A DNA stretch of 64,000 nucleotides, taken from the NCBI RefSeq assembly GCF_008275125.1, contig NZ_CP043473.1, forward strand, positions 4,215,775 through 4,279,774, in the 5' to 3' direction. Made by a program: the position numbers and the translations under genes. This DNA is from Chromobacterium paludis (GTDB taxonomy: Bacteria > Pseudomonadota > Gammaproteobacteria > Burkholderiales > Chromobacteriaceae). Shown one piece after another: positions 1-10,384 of this stretch; position 1 is the first letter of the stretch; every line of letters starts with the position of its first letter. Under the pieces are notes generated by a model. The model saw only the letters and a list, made by a program, of their open reading frames with translations. It did not search any database and was not told the origin of the DNA.

Positions 1-1295
1 GTGCCGATATGCAGCTTGCCCCACCATTGATCGTGGCAGGGGAGGATCATCGTTTTTTGGCGGCGCAGCAATTGCGTGAAATCGGTATCGAGTTGGGGAG
101 TGCCTTGCTTGAGCCTGTTGGTCGTAACACCGCACCGGCGCTTACTTTGGCTGCATTGGCGGCGACGGAGGAAGGTCATGACCCGGTACTGGTTGTCACC
201 CCGGCCGATCAGACGGTAAGCGACTTCGACGCGTTCGTGGTAGCGACGCAGACTGCGATTAAAGAAGCGGCGAACGGTGCGATCGTGATTCTGGGAGTGA
301 CGCCTGATCGTCCAGAAACGGGTTACGGTTATATTCAGATGGACAACGCCGCTGGAGGTATCCAAGCACGGACTGTCCTGCGTTTCGTCGAAAAACCGGA
401 TGCGCAAACTGCCCAAGGTTATCTGGAAGAGGGAGGTTATTTCTGGAATGCGGGCATGTTTGTGCTCAAAGCCTCAGTGTGGCTGAACGCTCTTGAGACA
501 TTTCGGCCGGCTATTCTAGCCAAAACACGTTTAGCTTGGTCTAAGCGTTCGACGGATGCGCAATTCGTTAGACCAGGCAAAGATGAGTTTGCCGGGATTC
601 CAGCTGAATCCGTGGATTACGCTGCGATAGAACACTGTCCCGGAAGCGCTTTCCCCATCAAAATGGTGCCGCTCGATGCCGGCTGGAGTGACCTGGGGGC
701 ATGGGATGCAGTTTGGGAGGTTCTATCTAAAGACGAGAACGGTAATGCCCACGTCGGTGATGTGCTAACCATTGGTAGCTGTAATACACTCGTTCATGCA
801 ACCAGCCGGTTGGTGAGCTTGGTTGGCGTAGAGAACATCATTGTCGTTGAAACCTCGGATGCTGTGCTGGTCGCCAATAAATCGTGCAGCCAGGATGTCA
901 AGCATATCGTCAGCGGACTCCAGAAGCAAAAGCGCGAAGAGTACGCATTGCATCGAAAAGTCCACCGACCTTGGGGTTGGTACGACAGTATCGACGAAGG
1001 CGGGCGCTTCAAGGTCAAGCGGATTCAGGTCAAACCCAAAGCTAGCCTCAGCCTGCAAAAACATCACCATCGGGCAGAACACTGGATCGTTGTAAAAGGT
1101 ACGGCTGAGATTACCAATGGCGATCAAGTTATCCTCTTGACAGAAAACCAGTCGACATACATTCCACTGGGGGAAGTCCATCGTTTGGCCAACCCTGGTA
1201 CTATACCGTTAGAAATTATTGAAGTGCAGTCGGGAAGTTACTTGGGTGAGGACGATATAGTTCGATTTGAAGATAATTATGGAAGAACTGTCTAA
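1..1295 (+). CDS. manC: Mannose-1-phosphate guanylyltransferase / mannose-6-phosphate isomerase, 5' truncated by the window edge
   Basis: Bifunctional cytosolic enzyme that makes mannose-1-P into GDP-mannose and interconverts fructose-6-P and mannose-6-P; it supplies the next two genes. The reading frame is open back to base 3, so the N-terminus with the nucleotide-binding GGSGTRLWP-type loop lies outside the window. About 428 residues of a usual 470-480 are seen. Visible parts are the nucleotidyltransferase middle (VEKPDA, GYFWNAGMFV, DAGWSDLGAWDAV) and the C-terminal cupin isomerase domain (HRPWGWYDSID, SLQKHHHRAEHWIVVKGTA). The stop codon directly abuts the fcl start, indicating an operon. 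The ATG at position 9 is internal and should not be taken as the start. Confidence 0.93.
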   Translation, partial: ADMQLAPPLIVAGEDHRFLAAQQLREIGIELGSALLEPVGRNTAPALTLAALAATEEGHDPVLVVTPADQTVSDFDAFVVATQTAIKEAANGAIVILGVTPDRPETGYGYIQMDNAAGGIQARTVLRFVEKPDAQTAQGYLEEGGYFWNAGMFVLKASVWLNALETFRPAILAKTRLAWSKRSTDAQFVRPGKDEFAGIPAESVDYAAIEHCPGSAFPIKMVPLDAGWSDLGAWDAVWEVLSKDENGNAHVGDVLTIGSCNTLVHATSRLVSLVGVENIIVVETSDAVLVANKSCSQDVKHIVSGLQKQKREEYALHRKVHRPWGWYDSIDEGGRFKVKRIQVKPKASLSLQKHHHRAEHWIVVKGTAEITNGDQVILLTENQSTYIPLGEVHRLANPGTIPLEIIEVQSGSYLGEDDIVRFEDNYGRTV

Positions 1296-2264
1296 ATGAA
1301 TGCTCCGAAAATCTATGTTGCGGGTCATCGGGGGATGGTAGGTTCCGCCATCATCCGTGTACTCCAGGCTAAGGGCTACCAAAATATTGTTACTCGTACG
1401 CATTCGGAACTGGATCTTACAAATCAGGCAGCAGTAAGGGATTTTTTTGAGGCGGAAAAGCCAGATCAGGTGTATCTGGCAGCGGCCAAAGTCGGTGGGA
1501 TTTACGCCAATAATACCTATCCAGCGGAATTTATCTACCAAAATCTGATGATAGAAGCCAATGTCATTGATGCGGCTTTCCGTAGTGGTGTAAAGAAAAT
1601 ACTGTTTCTTGGTTCCAGCTGTATTTACCCAAAATTGGCCCCCCAGCCGATGAGTGAAGCTGTACTGCTTACAGGCGTACTCGAAGCAACGAATGAGCCT
1701 TATGCCATTGCCAAGATTGCGGGTATAAAATTGTGTGAGAGTTATAATCGCCAGTATGGCCAATCACATGGTATAGATTATCGTAGTGTGATGCCTACCA
1801 ATCTATATGGACCGGGTGATAATTATCATCCGGAAAATTCTCATGTAATTCCCGCGCTCATTTGCCGTTTTCATGAGGCAAAAATGAGCAATGCCCCAAG
1901 TGTTACTATTTGGGGTACAGGTAAGCCGAGACGGGAATTTCTATACGTGGATGATATGGCTTTGGCATGTGTTCATGTAATGAACCTCTCGACGGAGGCC
2001 TATATTGCAAATACCCAACCTATGCTCAGTCATATCAATGTCGGCTTCGGAGATGATGTTTCTATTCTTGAAGTGGCTCAAATTGTTGCCGAAACTGTAG
2101 GGTATGCCGGTACAATACATACGGATCCAAACAAGCCAGATGGTACGCCTCGCAAGCTTATGGATAGTAGGCGACTCAATACTTTAGGCTGGAAAGCAAA
2201 AGTCAATCTTGTCGAAGGACTTGCACTTGCTTACCGTGATTTCTTAGAGAAAAATTTCGCGTGA
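1296..2264 (+). CDS. fcl: GDP-L-fucose synthase (GDP-4-keto-6-deoxy-D-mannose epimerase/reductase)
   Basis: Carries out the 3,5-epimerisation and NADPH-dependent 4-reduction that turn GDP-4-keto-6-deoxymannose into GDP-L-fucose. It is 322 aa, the normal family length. It shows the N-terminal Rossmann motif [10 protein letters not shown], the substrate-loop sequence [17 protein letters not shown] and the catalytic Tyr-x3-Lys in EPYAIAK. The start ATG follows the manC stop without a gap, and the last four bases overlap the next frame. Because this reductase rather than an RMD-type one is present, the GDP-mannose branch most likely ends in fucose. That fits the GT10 fucosyltransferase-like gene at 15.9 kb. 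Confidence 0.94.
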   Translation: MNAPKIYVAGHRGMVGSAIIRVLQAKGYQNIVTRTHSELDLTNQAAVRDFFEAEKPDQVYLAAAKVGGIYANNTYPAEFIYQNLMIEANVIDAAFRSGVKKILFLGSSCIYPKLAPQPMSEAVLLTGVLEATNEPYAIAKIAGIKLCESYNRQYGQSHGIDYRSVMPTNLYGPGDNYHPENSHVIPALICRFHEAKMSNAPSVTIWGTGKPRREFLYVDDMALACVHVMNLSTEAYIANTQPMLSHINVGFGDDVSILEVAQIVAETVGYAGTIHTDPNKPDGTPRKLMDSRRLNTLGWKAKVNLVEGLALAYRDFLEKNFA

Positions 2265-3400
2265 CTGCTGTGGCTATGACAAAGAATAAAGTTGCACTTA
2301 TTACTGGTATTACGGGCCAGGATGGTTCTTATTTGGCAGAGTTTTTATTGGAAAAAGGATACGTGGTGCATGGCATTAAGCGCCGTGCGAGTCTTTTTAA
2401 CACCCAGCGAGTGGATCACATTTATCAAGACCCACACATAACAGATGCTCGACTGAAGCTTCATTATGGTGACCTCTCGGATACCAGCAATCTTGTACGT
2501 ATCATTCAGGAGGCCCAGCCGGATGAGATTTACAATCTTGGTGCGATGAGCCATGTGGCAGTAAGTTTTGAAAGCCCTGAATACACGGCTGACGTGGACG
2601 CCATCGGTACGCTGCGGATTCTGGAAGCAATCCGGATTTTGGGTCTGGAAAAGAAAACGCGTTTCTATCAGGCATCAACGAGTGAGTTATATGGCTTGGT
2701 GCAAGAGATCCCGCAAAAAGAGACGACTCCTTTTTATCCGCGTAGCCCTTATGCGGTGGCTAAGCTTTACGCTTACTGGATCGTAGTGAATTATCGAGAA
2801 GCCTATGGCATGTATGCTTGTAATGGCATCCTCTTTAACCATGAAAGTCCACGTCGTGGGGAAACCTTTGTGACACGAAAGATTACCCGCGGTTTGGCAA
2901 ATATTGCCCAAGGGCTTGAGGATTGTCTGTACATGGGCAACCTGGATGCATTGCGCGACTGGGGGCATGCAAAAGACTATGTGCGCATGCAATGGATGAT
3001 GCTCCAGCAAGAACAGCCGGAGGACTTTGTTATTGCAACAGGTGTGCAATATAGCGTACGACAGTTCATCAAGTGGAGCGCACAAGAACTGGGCATTACT
3101 TTGCATTTTGAGGGGCAAGGTGTCGATGAAGTCGCAATTGTAGATAAAATTGAGGGCGACAAGGCCCCGGCCCTCAAAGTGGGTCAGACCGTTGTGAGTA
3201 TCGATCCTCGGTACTTCCGCCCGACAGAGGTAGAGACGCTGTTGGGGGATCCCGCAAAAGCCAAAGCTAAACTTGGTTGGACGCCTGAAATTACTGTACA
3301 GGAAATGTGCGCGGAAATGGTTGCAGCAGATTTGCAATCTGCCAAGCAGCATGCCTTGCTAAAGGCCAATGGTTACGTCGTCAATGTTAGTGTGGAATAA
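2261..3400 (+). CDS. gmd: GDP-mannose 4,6-dehydratase
   Basis: NADP-dependent SDR enzyme making GDP-4-keto-6-deoxy-D-mannose, the substrate of Fcl. It is 379 aa and shows [19 protein letters not shown] at the N-terminus, the active-site YAVAK motif and the family signature [17 protein letters not shown]. The frame can start at GTG 2261, overlapping the fcl stop in a GTGA arrangement, or at ATG 2276, five codons in. The family N-terminus fits either start. Biochemically it acts before fcl although it is encoded after it. The two genes are translationally coupled. Confidence 0.94.
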   Translation: MTAVAMTKNKVALITGITGQDGSYLAEFLLEKGYVVHGIKRRASLFNTQRVDHIYQDPHITDARLKLHYGDLSDTSNLVRIIQEAQPDEIYNLGAMSHVAVSFESPEYTADVDAIGTLRILEAIRILGLEKKTRFYQASTSELYGLVQEIPQKETTPFYPRSPYAVAKLYAYWIVVNYREAYGMYACNGILFNHESPRRGETFVTRKITRGLANIAQGLEDCLYMGNLDALRDWGHAKDYVRMQWMMLQQEQPEDFVIATGVQYSVRQFIKWSAQELGITLHFEGQGVDEVAIVDKIEGDKAPALKVGQTVVSIDPRYFRPTEVETLLGDPAKAKAKLGWTPEITVQEMCAEMVAADLQSAKQHALLKANGYVVNVSVE

Positions 3401-4405
3401 GTGGCTACAGTGGCAATTGTTAAACTAGCAAGCGGACGTCAATTTCAAGTGGAGAAAAATACGTCTCTATTGGAAGCAGCCTCCTCTTCCGGCTTAAAGC
3501 TCCCTTATAGTTGTCGAACGGGGCGTTGTAGTTCTTGCAAAGCCAAGGTGCTGAGTGGCATCACGTCACCTCTGATGGATGAGACGGGGCTTACTTCCGA
3601 AGAACGGAAAGAGGGCTGGATATTGACCTGTGCAAGATCTGCTCAATCTGATGTTGAACTCGACATTGAAGACTTTGGCGATATCGTAGTGCCCGTGCCC
3701 AAAACTTTGCCTTGTCGTATCTCACTTATTGAGCAACTTGCATCTGATGTAGTCAAGGTTGTATTGCGTATTCCTCCAGCAGAAAATTTTAAATTTATTC
3801 CTGGTCAGTATATTGATGTAATTGGCCCTGGTGGTGTACGTCGTAGCTATTCCTTAGCGAATTCAAGCTTTGTTGAAAAAGCTCTTGAACTCTATATTCG
3901 CAAAGTGGATGGAGGCGTGATGAGCGAGTACTGGTTCAATCAAGCTAAGGTCGATGATCTTCTGCGTCTCCATGGGCCGCATGGTACTTTTTGGCTGCGA
4001 GACACTGCTAATATTGACGTGTTCTTCCTGGCAACTGGTACGGGTATTGCTCCTGTCAAGTCAATGCTGGAGTCTATCATGTACTTGCAGCCTGAGAAAA
4101 AACCACGATCAGTAACTATATTGTGGGGTGGTCGTCAGCCGCAAGATTTTTATCTTGATGTGCCCAGTATTTTTGGGGGGGGCAATTATATCCCGGTTCA
4201 ATCGCGTTCGCATGAGTGTTGGACTGGTAAAACAGGTTATATCCAGCATGTGATGCTTGATTTGGTGTCTGATTGGGATAATGCATCGGTCTATGCCTGT
4301 GGGTCAGATGTCATGATCCATAGCGCTAAGAAAATACTCACTGATGCTGGCTTGCCCGCTAAACAGTTCTACTCCGATGCCTTCGTGTGCTCGGCAAGCA
4401 ATTGA
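3401..4405 (+). CDS. ddhD: CDP-6-deoxy-L-threo-D-glycero-4-hexulose-3-dehydrase reductase (E3, iron-sulfur flavoprotein)
   Basis: Electron donor from NAD(P)H to the dehydrase DdhC in CDP-3,6-dideoxyhexose synthesis. At 334 aa it has the family order. First comes a plant-type [2Fe-2S] ferredoxin domain with Cys in [14 protein letters not shown] and a fourth Cys in [12 protein letters not shown] domain follows (RRSYSLANS), then a NAD domain ([11 protein letters not shown]) and a C-terminal Cys-containing YACGSDVMI motif. It starts at GTG directly after the gmd stop. A run of eight G (4175-4182) in the NAD domain is currently in frame but could slip. The gene also goes by ascD or rfbI in other clusters. 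Confidence 0.9.
   Translation: MATVAIVKLASGRQFQVEKNTSLLEAASSSGLKLPYSCRTGRCSSCKAKVLSGITSPLMDETGLTSEERKEGWILTCARSAQSDVELDIEDFGDIVVPVPKTLPCRISLIEQLASDVVKVVLRIPPAENFKFIPGQYIDVIGPGGVRRSYSLANSSFVEKALELYIRKVDGGVMSEYWFNQAKVDDLLRLHGPHGTFWLRDTANIDVFFLATGTGIAPVKSMLESIMYLQPEKKPRSVTILWGGRQPQDFYLDVPSIFGGGNYIPVQSRSHECWTGKTGYIQHVMLDLVSDWDNASVYACGSDVMIHSAKKILTDAGLPAKQFYSDAFVCSASN
4175..4182 (+). repeat. Poly-G tract (G8) inside ddhD
   Basis: Eight consecutive G bases encode part of a Gly-Gly-Gly run in the NAD-binding domain of DdhD. The flanking sequence is T/A-rich. The frame is intact in this copy. Loss or gain of one G would truncate the protein. Confidence 0.9.
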
Positions 4406-4424
4406 TCGAATAGAGAGAGTCGAA

Positions 4425-5204
4425 ATGAAAGCAGTGATTCTTGCAGGGGGACTCGGTACGCGACTGAGTGAAGAAACATCAGTTCGTCCCAAACCTATGG
4501 TAGAGATTGGTGGCAAGCCGATTCTTTGGCATATCATGAAGATGTACTCGTACCATGGAGTTAACGATTTTATTATTTGCTGTGGTTACAAAGGCTATTT
4601 CATCAAGGAGTATTTTGCAAATTATTTCTTGCATATGTCGGATATAACATTTGATATGCAAGCAAATAGTATGCATGTTCATGAAAAGCGCGCAGAACCA
4701 TGGAAAGTAACATTGGTCGATACTGGTGATGATTCTATGACCGGTGGGCGGCTTGGACGTGTTGCTGATTATGTTAAAGACGAAGAGGCTTTTTGTTTTA
4801 CTTATGGCGATGGTGTCAGTGATATCGATATTTCGGCGACGATTGAATTTCACCGCCAGCATGGAAAAGCTGCAACATTAACGGCGGCTTATCCTCCGGG
4901 GAGATTTGGCGCGCTGGATATTCAGAGCAGTAAGGTCTTGAGCTTCAAAGAGAAGCCAAAAGGTGATGGAGCCATGATTAATGGTGGCTTTTTTGTTCTG
5001 AGCCCAAAAGTGTTGGAATATATCAAAGGTAATAGCACTGTCTGGGAGCAGGAGCCGCTGATGCAGTTGGCTGAGGATGGGCAACTGATGGCCTATGAAC
5101 ACCAAGGTTTCTGGCAACCGATGGATACGCTGCGAGACAAACATTTTCTGGAAGAGCTCTGGATGAGTGGCAACGCTCCCTGGAAGAAGTGGGGCTCCAA
5201 GTGA
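4425..5204 (+). CDS. ddhA: Glucose-1-phosphate cytidylyltransferase
   Basis: Makes CDP-glucose from glucose-1-phosphate and CTP, the first committed step towards CDP-dideoxyhexoses. From ATG 4425 it encodes 259 aa, matching the roughly 257 aa family. The frame is open upstream, but the longer version overlaps ddhD and lacks homology. The sequence AGAGAG lies just before this ATG. The N-terminus [19 protein letters not shown] carries the nucleotide-binding loop, followed by [19 protein letters not shown] and FTYGDGVSD. The product also fits rfbF/ascA nomenclature. It overlaps the next gene. Confidence 0.93.
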   Translation: MKAVILAGGLGTRLSEETSVRPKPMVEIGGKPILWHIMKMYSYHGVNDFIICCGYKGYFIKEYFANYFLHMSDITFDMQANSMHVHEKRAEPWKVTLVDTGDDSMTGGRLGRVADYVKDEEAFCFTYGDGVSDIDISATIEFHRQHGKAATLTAAYPPGRFGALDIQSSKVLSFKEKPKGDGAMINGGFFVLSPKVLEYIKGNSTVWEQEPLMQLAEDGQLMAYEHQGFWQPMDTLRDKHFLEELWMSGNAPWKKWGSK

Positions 5205-6271
5205 TTTCGCAGCAAATCAGGCCGGATTTCTGGCGTAACAAACGCGTATTGTTAACGGGGCATACAGGCTTTAAAGGTAGCTGGCTGTCCCTTTGGCTCC
5301 AATCAATGGGGGCTGAGTTGTGCGGCGTCTCCCTACAGCCACCCACAATACCAGCATTGTTTGATGTGGCCCGAGTAGCTGAAGGCATGGACACTCAGAT
5401 TGCAGATATTCGAGACTATGAAAAAATATGCGCTATAGTCACGGATTTCCAGCCTGAGATTCTGATCCATTTGGCAGCGCAGCCTTTGGTGCGTTTGTCT
5501 TACCAACAGCCCATCGAAACCTATGCCACCAATGTCATGGGTACCGTTCATGTTCTCGAAGCTGCACGTAAGGCTGGTAGTGTTCGGGCCATCGTTAATG
5601 TCACTACAGATAAATGCTACGAGAATAAAGAGTGGGTCTGGGGTTACCGGGAAGATGAACCGATGGGGGGCTACGATCCTTACTCCAACAGCAAGGGCTG
5701 TGCCGAGCTTGTAAGTAGTGCCTACCGTAATTCCTTCCTAAAAAACGAAGGTATTGCAATGGCTACTGCACGTGCAGGTAATGTGATTGGTGGCGGAGAC
5801 TGGGCGCTGGATCGTTTAGTTCCTGATATCCTTCGTGCCCTGGAAAAGCAGCAACCCGTTCAGATCCGTAATCCGCATGCCATCCGTCCTTGGCAGCACG
5901 TGCTGGAACCACTTTCCGGTTACCTTCTGTTAGCAGAACGACTGTACGAAAATGGTCAAGTCGATGCGGAAGGCTGGAACTTCGGCCCTTGCGATGAAGA
6001 TGCACGCTCGGTTCAATGGATTGTGGAGCAGCTGTGCGAAACCTGGGGCCAGGGGGCTACATGGTCTTTGCAACCGGGTGATCATCCACACGAGGCCAAC
6101 TATCTTAAGCTGGATATTTCCAAAGTAAGGCAACGGCTGGGCTGGTTGCCGCAATGGTCGTTGCAAACGGCGCTTTCCCGCATTACCGACTGGCACCAGG
6201 CTTGGCTGTCTGCTGCAGACATGCGCGCTTTCTGCCTTGATCAAATTAAACAATATCAGAGTGAAAAATGA
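5201..6271 (+). CDS. ddhB: CDP-glucose 4,6-dehydratase
   Basis: NAD-dependent SDR enzyme converting CDP-glucose to CDP-4-keto-6-deoxyglucose. GTG 5201 overlaps the ddhA stop as GTGA and gives a family-like N-terminus ([20 protein letters not shown]). GTG 5189 in the same frame is the alternative and adds four residues. The length is about 356 aa. Features are the Rossmann loop [12 protein letters not shown], the substrate motif [12 protein letters not shown] and the catalytic Tyr-x3-Lys in DPYSNSKG. It corresponds to rfbG/ascB. Its last bases overlap the ddhC start, so ddhA-ddhB-ddhC are tightly coupled. Confidence 0.93.
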   Translation: MISQQIRPDFWRNKRVLLTGHTGFKGSWLSLWLQSMGAELCGVSLQPPTIPALFDVARVAEGMDTQIADIRDYEKICAIVTDFQPEILIHLAAQPLVRLSYQQPIETYATNVMGTVHVLEAARKAGSVRAIVNVTTDKCYENKEWVWGYREDEPMGGYDPYSNSKGCAELVSSAYRNSFLKNEGIAMATARAGNVIGGGDWALDRLVPDILRALEKQQPVQIRNPHAIRPWQHVLEPLSGYLLLAERLYENGQVDAEGWNFGPCDEDARSVQWIVEQLCETWGQGATWSLQPGDHPHEANYLKLDISKVRQRLGWLPQWSLQTALSRITDWHQAWLSAADMRAFCLDQIKQYQSEK

Positions 6272-7623
6272 ATACAGTATCTACCGTTAATTTCCAGCCA
6301 CAACTCGATAAACTACGTTCACAAATAAGCGAATTGGTACAGCAATATGCAGAAATTGCCTACACGCCAAAACCCTTTGTCGCCGGTCAAAGTGTGGTAC
6401 CGGTTTCGGGCAAGGTTATTGGTGCGAAAGAACTGCAGTTGATGGTGGACGCCTCACTGGACGGTTGGCTGACGACGGGGCGTTTCAATGCCATGTTTGA
6501 GGAGCGACTAGCCAAATTTTTGGGTGTGAAGTACCTGATCACAGTCAACTCAGGCTCATCTGCTAACTTGGTTGCGTTCACGACACTGACCAGCCCAAAG
6601 TTGGGTGATCGTGCAATCAAGCAGGGAGATGAAATCATCGGCGTGGCAGCCGGCTTCCCAACGACGGTTAACCCTATCCTCCAGTTCGGTGCCGTTCCGG
6701 TGTTTGTCGATGTGGATCTTGCTACACACAACATTGATGCAAACAAGATTGAAGCTGCCATCACACCCAAGACTAAAGCTATCATGCTGGCCCATAGCTT
6801 GGGCAACCCGTTCAATCTGGATGTCGTTATCGCGCTGTGCAAGAAATACAACCTCTGGTTGGTGGAAGACTGCTGTGATGCCTTGGGGGCAACCTACAAT
6901 GGTCAGCTGGTTGGCACCTTTGGCGATATCGCTACACTGAGCTTCTATCCAGCACATCACATTACAATGGGTGAGGGAGGGGCGGTATTTACCAACAATG
7001 CTGACTTGAAGCTGATTGCCGAATCCTTCCGCGACTGGGGGCGTGATTGTTACTGTGCACCCGGTAAAGATAATACCTGCGACAAGCGATTCTGCTGGAC
7101 GAAAAAGGATCTGGGTGGCGATCTGCCCGACGGTTACGACCACAAGTACACCTATAGCCATCTGGGCTATAACCTGAAGATCTCGGATATGCAGGCCGCC
7201 TGTGCATTGGCACAGATGGATCGTGTCGAGGAATTTATCGCCAAGCGCCGTGCCAACTTCGCTTATCTGAAGAACCGGTTGTCCAGCGTTGAGCAGTTCC
7301 TGCACCTGCCGCAAGCGACGCCGAATAGCGAACCGTCCTGGTTTGGCTTCCCACTAATCGTCAAGGACAGCGCTGGAGTGAAGCGTGCCGACCTGATCAA
7401 TTTCTTGGAAGAAAACAAGATTGGTACGCGCCTTCTTTTCGCCGGTAATCTGACGAAACAGCCGTACATGGCAGGGCGTAATTTCCGTATCAGCGGTGAT
7501 CTGACCAACACTGATGTTGTGATGAACCAGACTTTCTGGCTGGGTACTTTCCCCGCGTTGGGGAAAGAGCAGCTTGATTACATTGCAGATAAGCTGGAAG
7601 AGTTTTTCGGGGTGAATTTCTAA
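6268..7623 (+). CDS. ddhC: CDP-6-deoxy-L-threo-D-glycero-4-hexulose 3-dehydrase (E1, PMP and [2Fe-2S] dependent)
   Basis: With DdhD it removes the C-3 hydroxyl of CDP-4-keto-6-deoxyglucose. It belongs to the DegT/AspC aminotransferase fold, but the usual PLP-binding lysine is replaced by histidine in [13 protein letters not shown], the hallmark of these PMP-dependent dehydrases. Three of the iron-sulfur ligands appear as a C-x-C-x7-C pattern in [11 protein letters not shown], with a further Cys upstream near [10 protein letters not shown]. It is 451 aa, normal for RfbH/AscC. The product, CDP-3,6-dideoxy-4-keto-glucose, is the branch point for paratose, abequose, ascarylose or 4-C-branched sugars. 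No recognised paratose, abequose or ascarylose synthase follows. Confidence 0.94.
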   Translation: MNTVSTVNFQPQLDKLRSQISELVQQYAEIAYTPKPFVAGQSVVPVSGKVIGAKELQLMVDASLDGWLTTGRFNAMFEERLAKFLGVKYLITVNSGSSANLVAFTTLTSPKLGDRAIKQGDEIIGVAAGFPTTVNPILQFGAVPVFVDVDLATHNIDANKIEAAITPKTKAIMLAHSLGNPFNLDVVIALCKKYNLWLVEDCCDALGATYNGQLVGTFGDIATLSFYPAHHITMGEGGAVFTNNADLKLIAESFRDWGRDCYCAPGKDNTCDKRFCWTKKDLGGDLPDGYDHKYTYSHLGYNLKISDMQAACALAQMDRVEEFIAKRRANFAYLKNRLSSVEQFLHLPQATPNSEPSWFGFPLIVKDSAGVKRADLINFLEENKIGTRLLFAGNLTKQPYMAGRNFRISGDLTNTDVVMNQTFWLGTFPALGKEQLDYIADKLEEFFGVNF

Positions 7624-7625
7624 GC

Positions 7626-8690
7626 ATGAGCGGCGTACATTCCCCTTTACTCTTACCAGTTGAAGATCTTGATCATGTTGTCGACATGATAGGGGTCCGC
7701 TGGGAGAGGCTGCGTGGACAAAAGCTGCTATTGACCGGCGGTACTGGCTTTATCGGTAAATGGCTCTTGGCCACCTTCCTGCACGCTAACCGGCAACTTG
7801 GCCTGTCCGCGCGCGTTGTTGCATTGAGCCGTCGGCCAGAGTCTTTCCTCCAAGAGTTCCCCGAGTTGCGTGGAGCACCAGAGATCGAATGGCTTACTGG
7901 TGATGTGCGCAACCTCACACCAGAGATTGTTGGTGATTGCAATTTTGCAATCCATGCTGCGACTGATGTTGTTGCTACGAGCACGCAGTCCGAGATATTA
8001 GATACGTGCATAGTGGGTACGCGTCGAGTGCTGGATGCTATGTTGCCTGGAACGGCTCCAAGGCGCCTATTGCTGTTGAGTTCAGGTGCCGTTTACGGGC
8101 GTACGCCATCTGAGGTTCCGGCCATTTCCGAGAGCTGGTCCGGTGCTCCTGATCCGTTGACCTCAGCGTCAGCCTATGGTGAGGGCAAACGCGTCAGCGA
8201 GTTGCTGTGCGCGATGGCTGCAGCGGTGCGGCCAGGTCTTGAGGTGGCAATTGCTCGTTGTTTTGCGTTCGTTGGTCCGCACCTGCCACTCGACAAGCAT
8301 TTCGCGATTGGTAATTTCATCGGGTCTGCAATGCGAAGCGAGGACATCCATATCCAGGGCGATGGTACGCCGTTGCGTAGCTATCTATACGCCGCAGACC
8401 TTGTGCATTGGCTATGGTTGATGTTGTTCGACGCGCCAAGTGGCCGGGCCTATAACGTTGGGGGCACTGAGAGCTTGTCAATCGGTGAATTGGCCCATCG
8501 CGTCAATGGTGTCCTAGGGGGAAAGGGGAAAGTGCGGATAGCTCAGACACCACCTCCGGGGGCTGTGCCCCAGTCCTATGTGCCATCTGTGGAACGTATT
8601 GCCATTGAGCTGGGAGTCGTACCAACTGTCAGCTTGGATGAAGCCATTCTTCGTACGGCCCTCTGGGCTGGCCAACCCTTACTGAAATGA
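7626..8690 (+). CDS. NAD(P)-dependent SDR epimerase/reductase, probable nucleotide-sugar enzyme
   Basis: It is 354 aa with an extended-SDR Rossmann fold: LLTGGTGFIGKWLL near residue 35, the motif LLSSGAVYGRTP, and the catalytic Tyr-x3-Lys in SAYGEGKRVSE. It starts two bases after the ddhC stop and ends just before the transketolase pair, so it very likely acts on the DdhC product or on a transketolase adduct of it. The first 30 residues before the Rossmann loop are longer than in typical CDP-abequose or paratose synthases. The exact substrate cannot be read from the sequence. A 4-keto or side-chain carbonyl reduction is the most natural inference. Confidence 0.75.
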   Translation: MSGVHSPLLLPVEDLDHVVDMIGVRWERLRGQKLLLTGGTGFIGKWLLATFLHANRQLGLSARVVALSRRPESFLQEFPELRGAPEIEWLTGDVRNLTPEIVGDCNFAIHAATDVVATSTQSEILDTCIVGTRRVLDAMLPGTAPRRLLLLSSGAVYGRTPSEVPAISESWSGAPDPLTSASAYGEGKRVSELLCAMAAAVRPGLEVAIARCFAFVGPHLPLDKHFAIGNFIGSAMRSEDIHIQGDGTPLRSYLYAADLVHWLWLMLFDAPSGRAYNVGGTESLSIGELAHRVNGVLGGKGKVRIAQTPPPGAVPQSYVPSVERIAIELGVVPTVSLDEAILRTALWAGQPLLK

Positions 8691-8691
8691 A

Positions 8692-9510
8692 ATGAATAGC
8701 CTTCACATTGATAGTCGTGACCTTGCCGGGCGTATGCGTGTCCAGGCGTTGCAAATGGTGCATCGGGCCAGAGCCTCTCACATCGGTTCGGCTCTCTCTA
8801 TCTGCGACATCGTAGCGGTTCTTTACGGTCAGGTACTTCGTTTGGATCCGAAGCAGCCGGCAGCGCCGCAGCGTGATCGCTTCATCCTGAGCAAGGGACA
8901 CGCATGCGTCGCAGTTTATGCGGCGCTAGCCGAGACCGGTTTCTTCCCCGTGGATGATCTCCTCAAGTATGGGCAGGACCATTCAGTACTGATGAACCAT
9001 ATCAGTCACAAGGCTTCTGGTGTCGAGTTCTCGACAGGCTCGCTTGGTCATGGCCTGCCATTTGGAACTGGCAAGGCGCTAGCGGCCAAGCGTTCGGAGC
9101 AGGACTGGAGGACGTACGTGCTGCTCAGCGATGGGGAGTTAGGCGAAGGTTCCAATTGGGAGGCGATGATGTTTGCCGCTCATCATCATCTGGACCACCT
9201 AGTGGCGATTTTGGATTACAACAAGCTGCAGAGTCTGACGACGGTTGACAAGACCTTGCGTGTCGAGCCACTGGCTGACAAGGCGCGGGCTTTTGGCTGG
9301 GCTGTTCGTGAAATTGATGGTCACAATCACTCAGCATTAGCAGAAGCGTTAGATTCCACTCCCTGGGAGCCCGGCAAACCTTCGTTCGTGATTGCTCACA
9401 CCATCAAGGGTAAGGGTGTCAGCTTTATGGAAAACAGTGTCGATTGGCATTACAAGTCCCCATCGTCCGAGCAACTCGACCTTGCACTGAGGGAGCTGAA
9501 TCATGCGTAA
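8692..9510 (+). CDS. Transketolase-like protein, N-terminal (TPP-binding) subunit
   Basis: It is 272 aa and corresponds to the pyrophosphate domain of transketolase. Motifs are SHIGSALSICDIV, FILSKGHACVAVYAAL, FSTGSLGHGLPFGTG and the TPP/metal motif SDGELGEGSNWE followed by LDYNKLQ. Split transketolases of this kind pair with a separate pyrimidine-domain subunit, found next door with an 8-base overlap. The reaction is transfer of a two-carbon ketol group. Housekeeping transketolases are normally single-chain proteins of about 660 aa, so this pair is probably dedicated to the sugar-nucleotide pathway encoded just upstream. That role is an inference from position. Confidence 0.88.
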   Translation: MNSLHIDSRDLAGRMRVQALQMVHRARASHIGSALSICDIVAVLYGQVLRLDPKQPAAPQRDRFILSKGHACVAVYAALAETGFFPVDDLLKYGQDHSVLMNHISHKASGVEFSTGSLGHGLPFGTGKALAAKRSEQDWRTYVLLSDGELGEGSNWEAMMFAAHHHLDHLVAILDYNKLQSLTTVDKTLRVEPLADKARAFGWAVREIDGHNHSALAEALDSTPWEPGKPSFVIAHTIKGKGVSFMENSVDWHYKSPSSEQLDLALRELNHA

Positions 9511-10384
9511 TGCTTTTATTCAAGAGCTGGTGGACTTAGCCCGCCTGTATCCACAGATCGCACTGATAGTTGGTGACCTCGGTTACTCCGTCGTTGAGCC
9601 ATTTGCGGAGGAGTTCCCCGACCGCTTTATCAATGCGGGTGTCGCCGAGCAGAATATGACAGGCTTGGCTGCAGGCATGGCATCAGAGGGCTATCACGTA
9701 TTCACTTACTCAATCGCCAACTTCCCAACTTTCCGCTGCGCAGAGCAGATTCGTAATGATGTGGCGTACCACCAGTTGCCAGTCACCGTAGTATCAGTGG
9801 GCGGAGGAGTCGCTTATGGTGCTTTGGGCTATTCGCATCACGCAGTTCAAGACTATGCATTGATGCGCACGCTGCCTAATATGCTGATCGCTGCGCCCGG
9901 CGATCCGATGGAGGTGCGGGCCTGTATGCGTTATCTGGTCGCAAACCCGGGGCCGTCGTACTTGCGATTGGGCAAGGCGGGAGAGCCAAACTTCCATCAG
10001 GCTCCCCCTTATGTCAGCCCCGGAAGCTGGCTGAAAGTACGTGATGGTGGAACTCGACGTGCAATGCTCACGACAGGTGCGGGCTTGCAAATTGCAATGG
10101 ACTGGGTTGCGCGGGATGAGTACTCTGATCGTGCAGTTTACTCGATGCCTCTATGGTCGATGTCCGATAAGGCGGCCCAAATCGAGCCGATGCGTGTTCA
10201 TGAGGAGATTGTAACGCTGGAAGATCATCTCCTAGATGGTGGCTTCGGCTCCTGGCTGCTGGAGGCGAAGACACTGCAGCCGGACGTCAGTTGCATTGTG
10301 AGACCGGTGGCGTTAACTCCAGACGTATGCGGTACAGTGGGGTCACAGGCTACGTTGAATCGCCTTGGCGGCCTGCTGCTCTAA
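9503..10384 (+). CDS. Transketolase-like protein, C-terminal (pyrimidine-binding) subunit
   Basis: It is 293 aa and carries the pyrimidine and C-terminal domains of transketolase. The catalytic glutamate lies in AGVAEQNMTGLAAGMA. The YSHHAVQDYALMRTLPNM and APGDPMEVRACMRYL segments are typical of the family. Its start lies within the 3' end of the N-terminal subunit gene, so the two are translationally coupled and presumably form a heterotetramer. It is the last gene of the left block; the DNA then becomes gene-poor and AT-rich. Together with DdhABCD this suggests a C2 branch added to a 4-keto sugar, though a DXP synthase-like side role cannot be excluded from sequence. Confidence 0.88.
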   Translation: MRNAFIQELVDLARLYPQIALIVGDLGYSVVEPFAEEFPDRFINAGVAEQNMTGLAAGMASEGYHVFTYSIANFPTFRCAEQIRNDVAYHQLPVTVVSVGGGVAYGALGYSHHAVQDYALMRTLPNMLIAAPGDPMEVRACMRYLVANPGPSYLRLGKAGEPNFHQAPPYVSPGSWLKVRDGGTRRAMLTTGAGLQIAMDWVARDEYSDRAVYSMPLWSMSDKAAQIEPMRVHEEIVTLEDHLLDGGFGSWLLEAKTLQPDVSCIVRPVALTPDVCGTVGSQATLNRLGGLLL

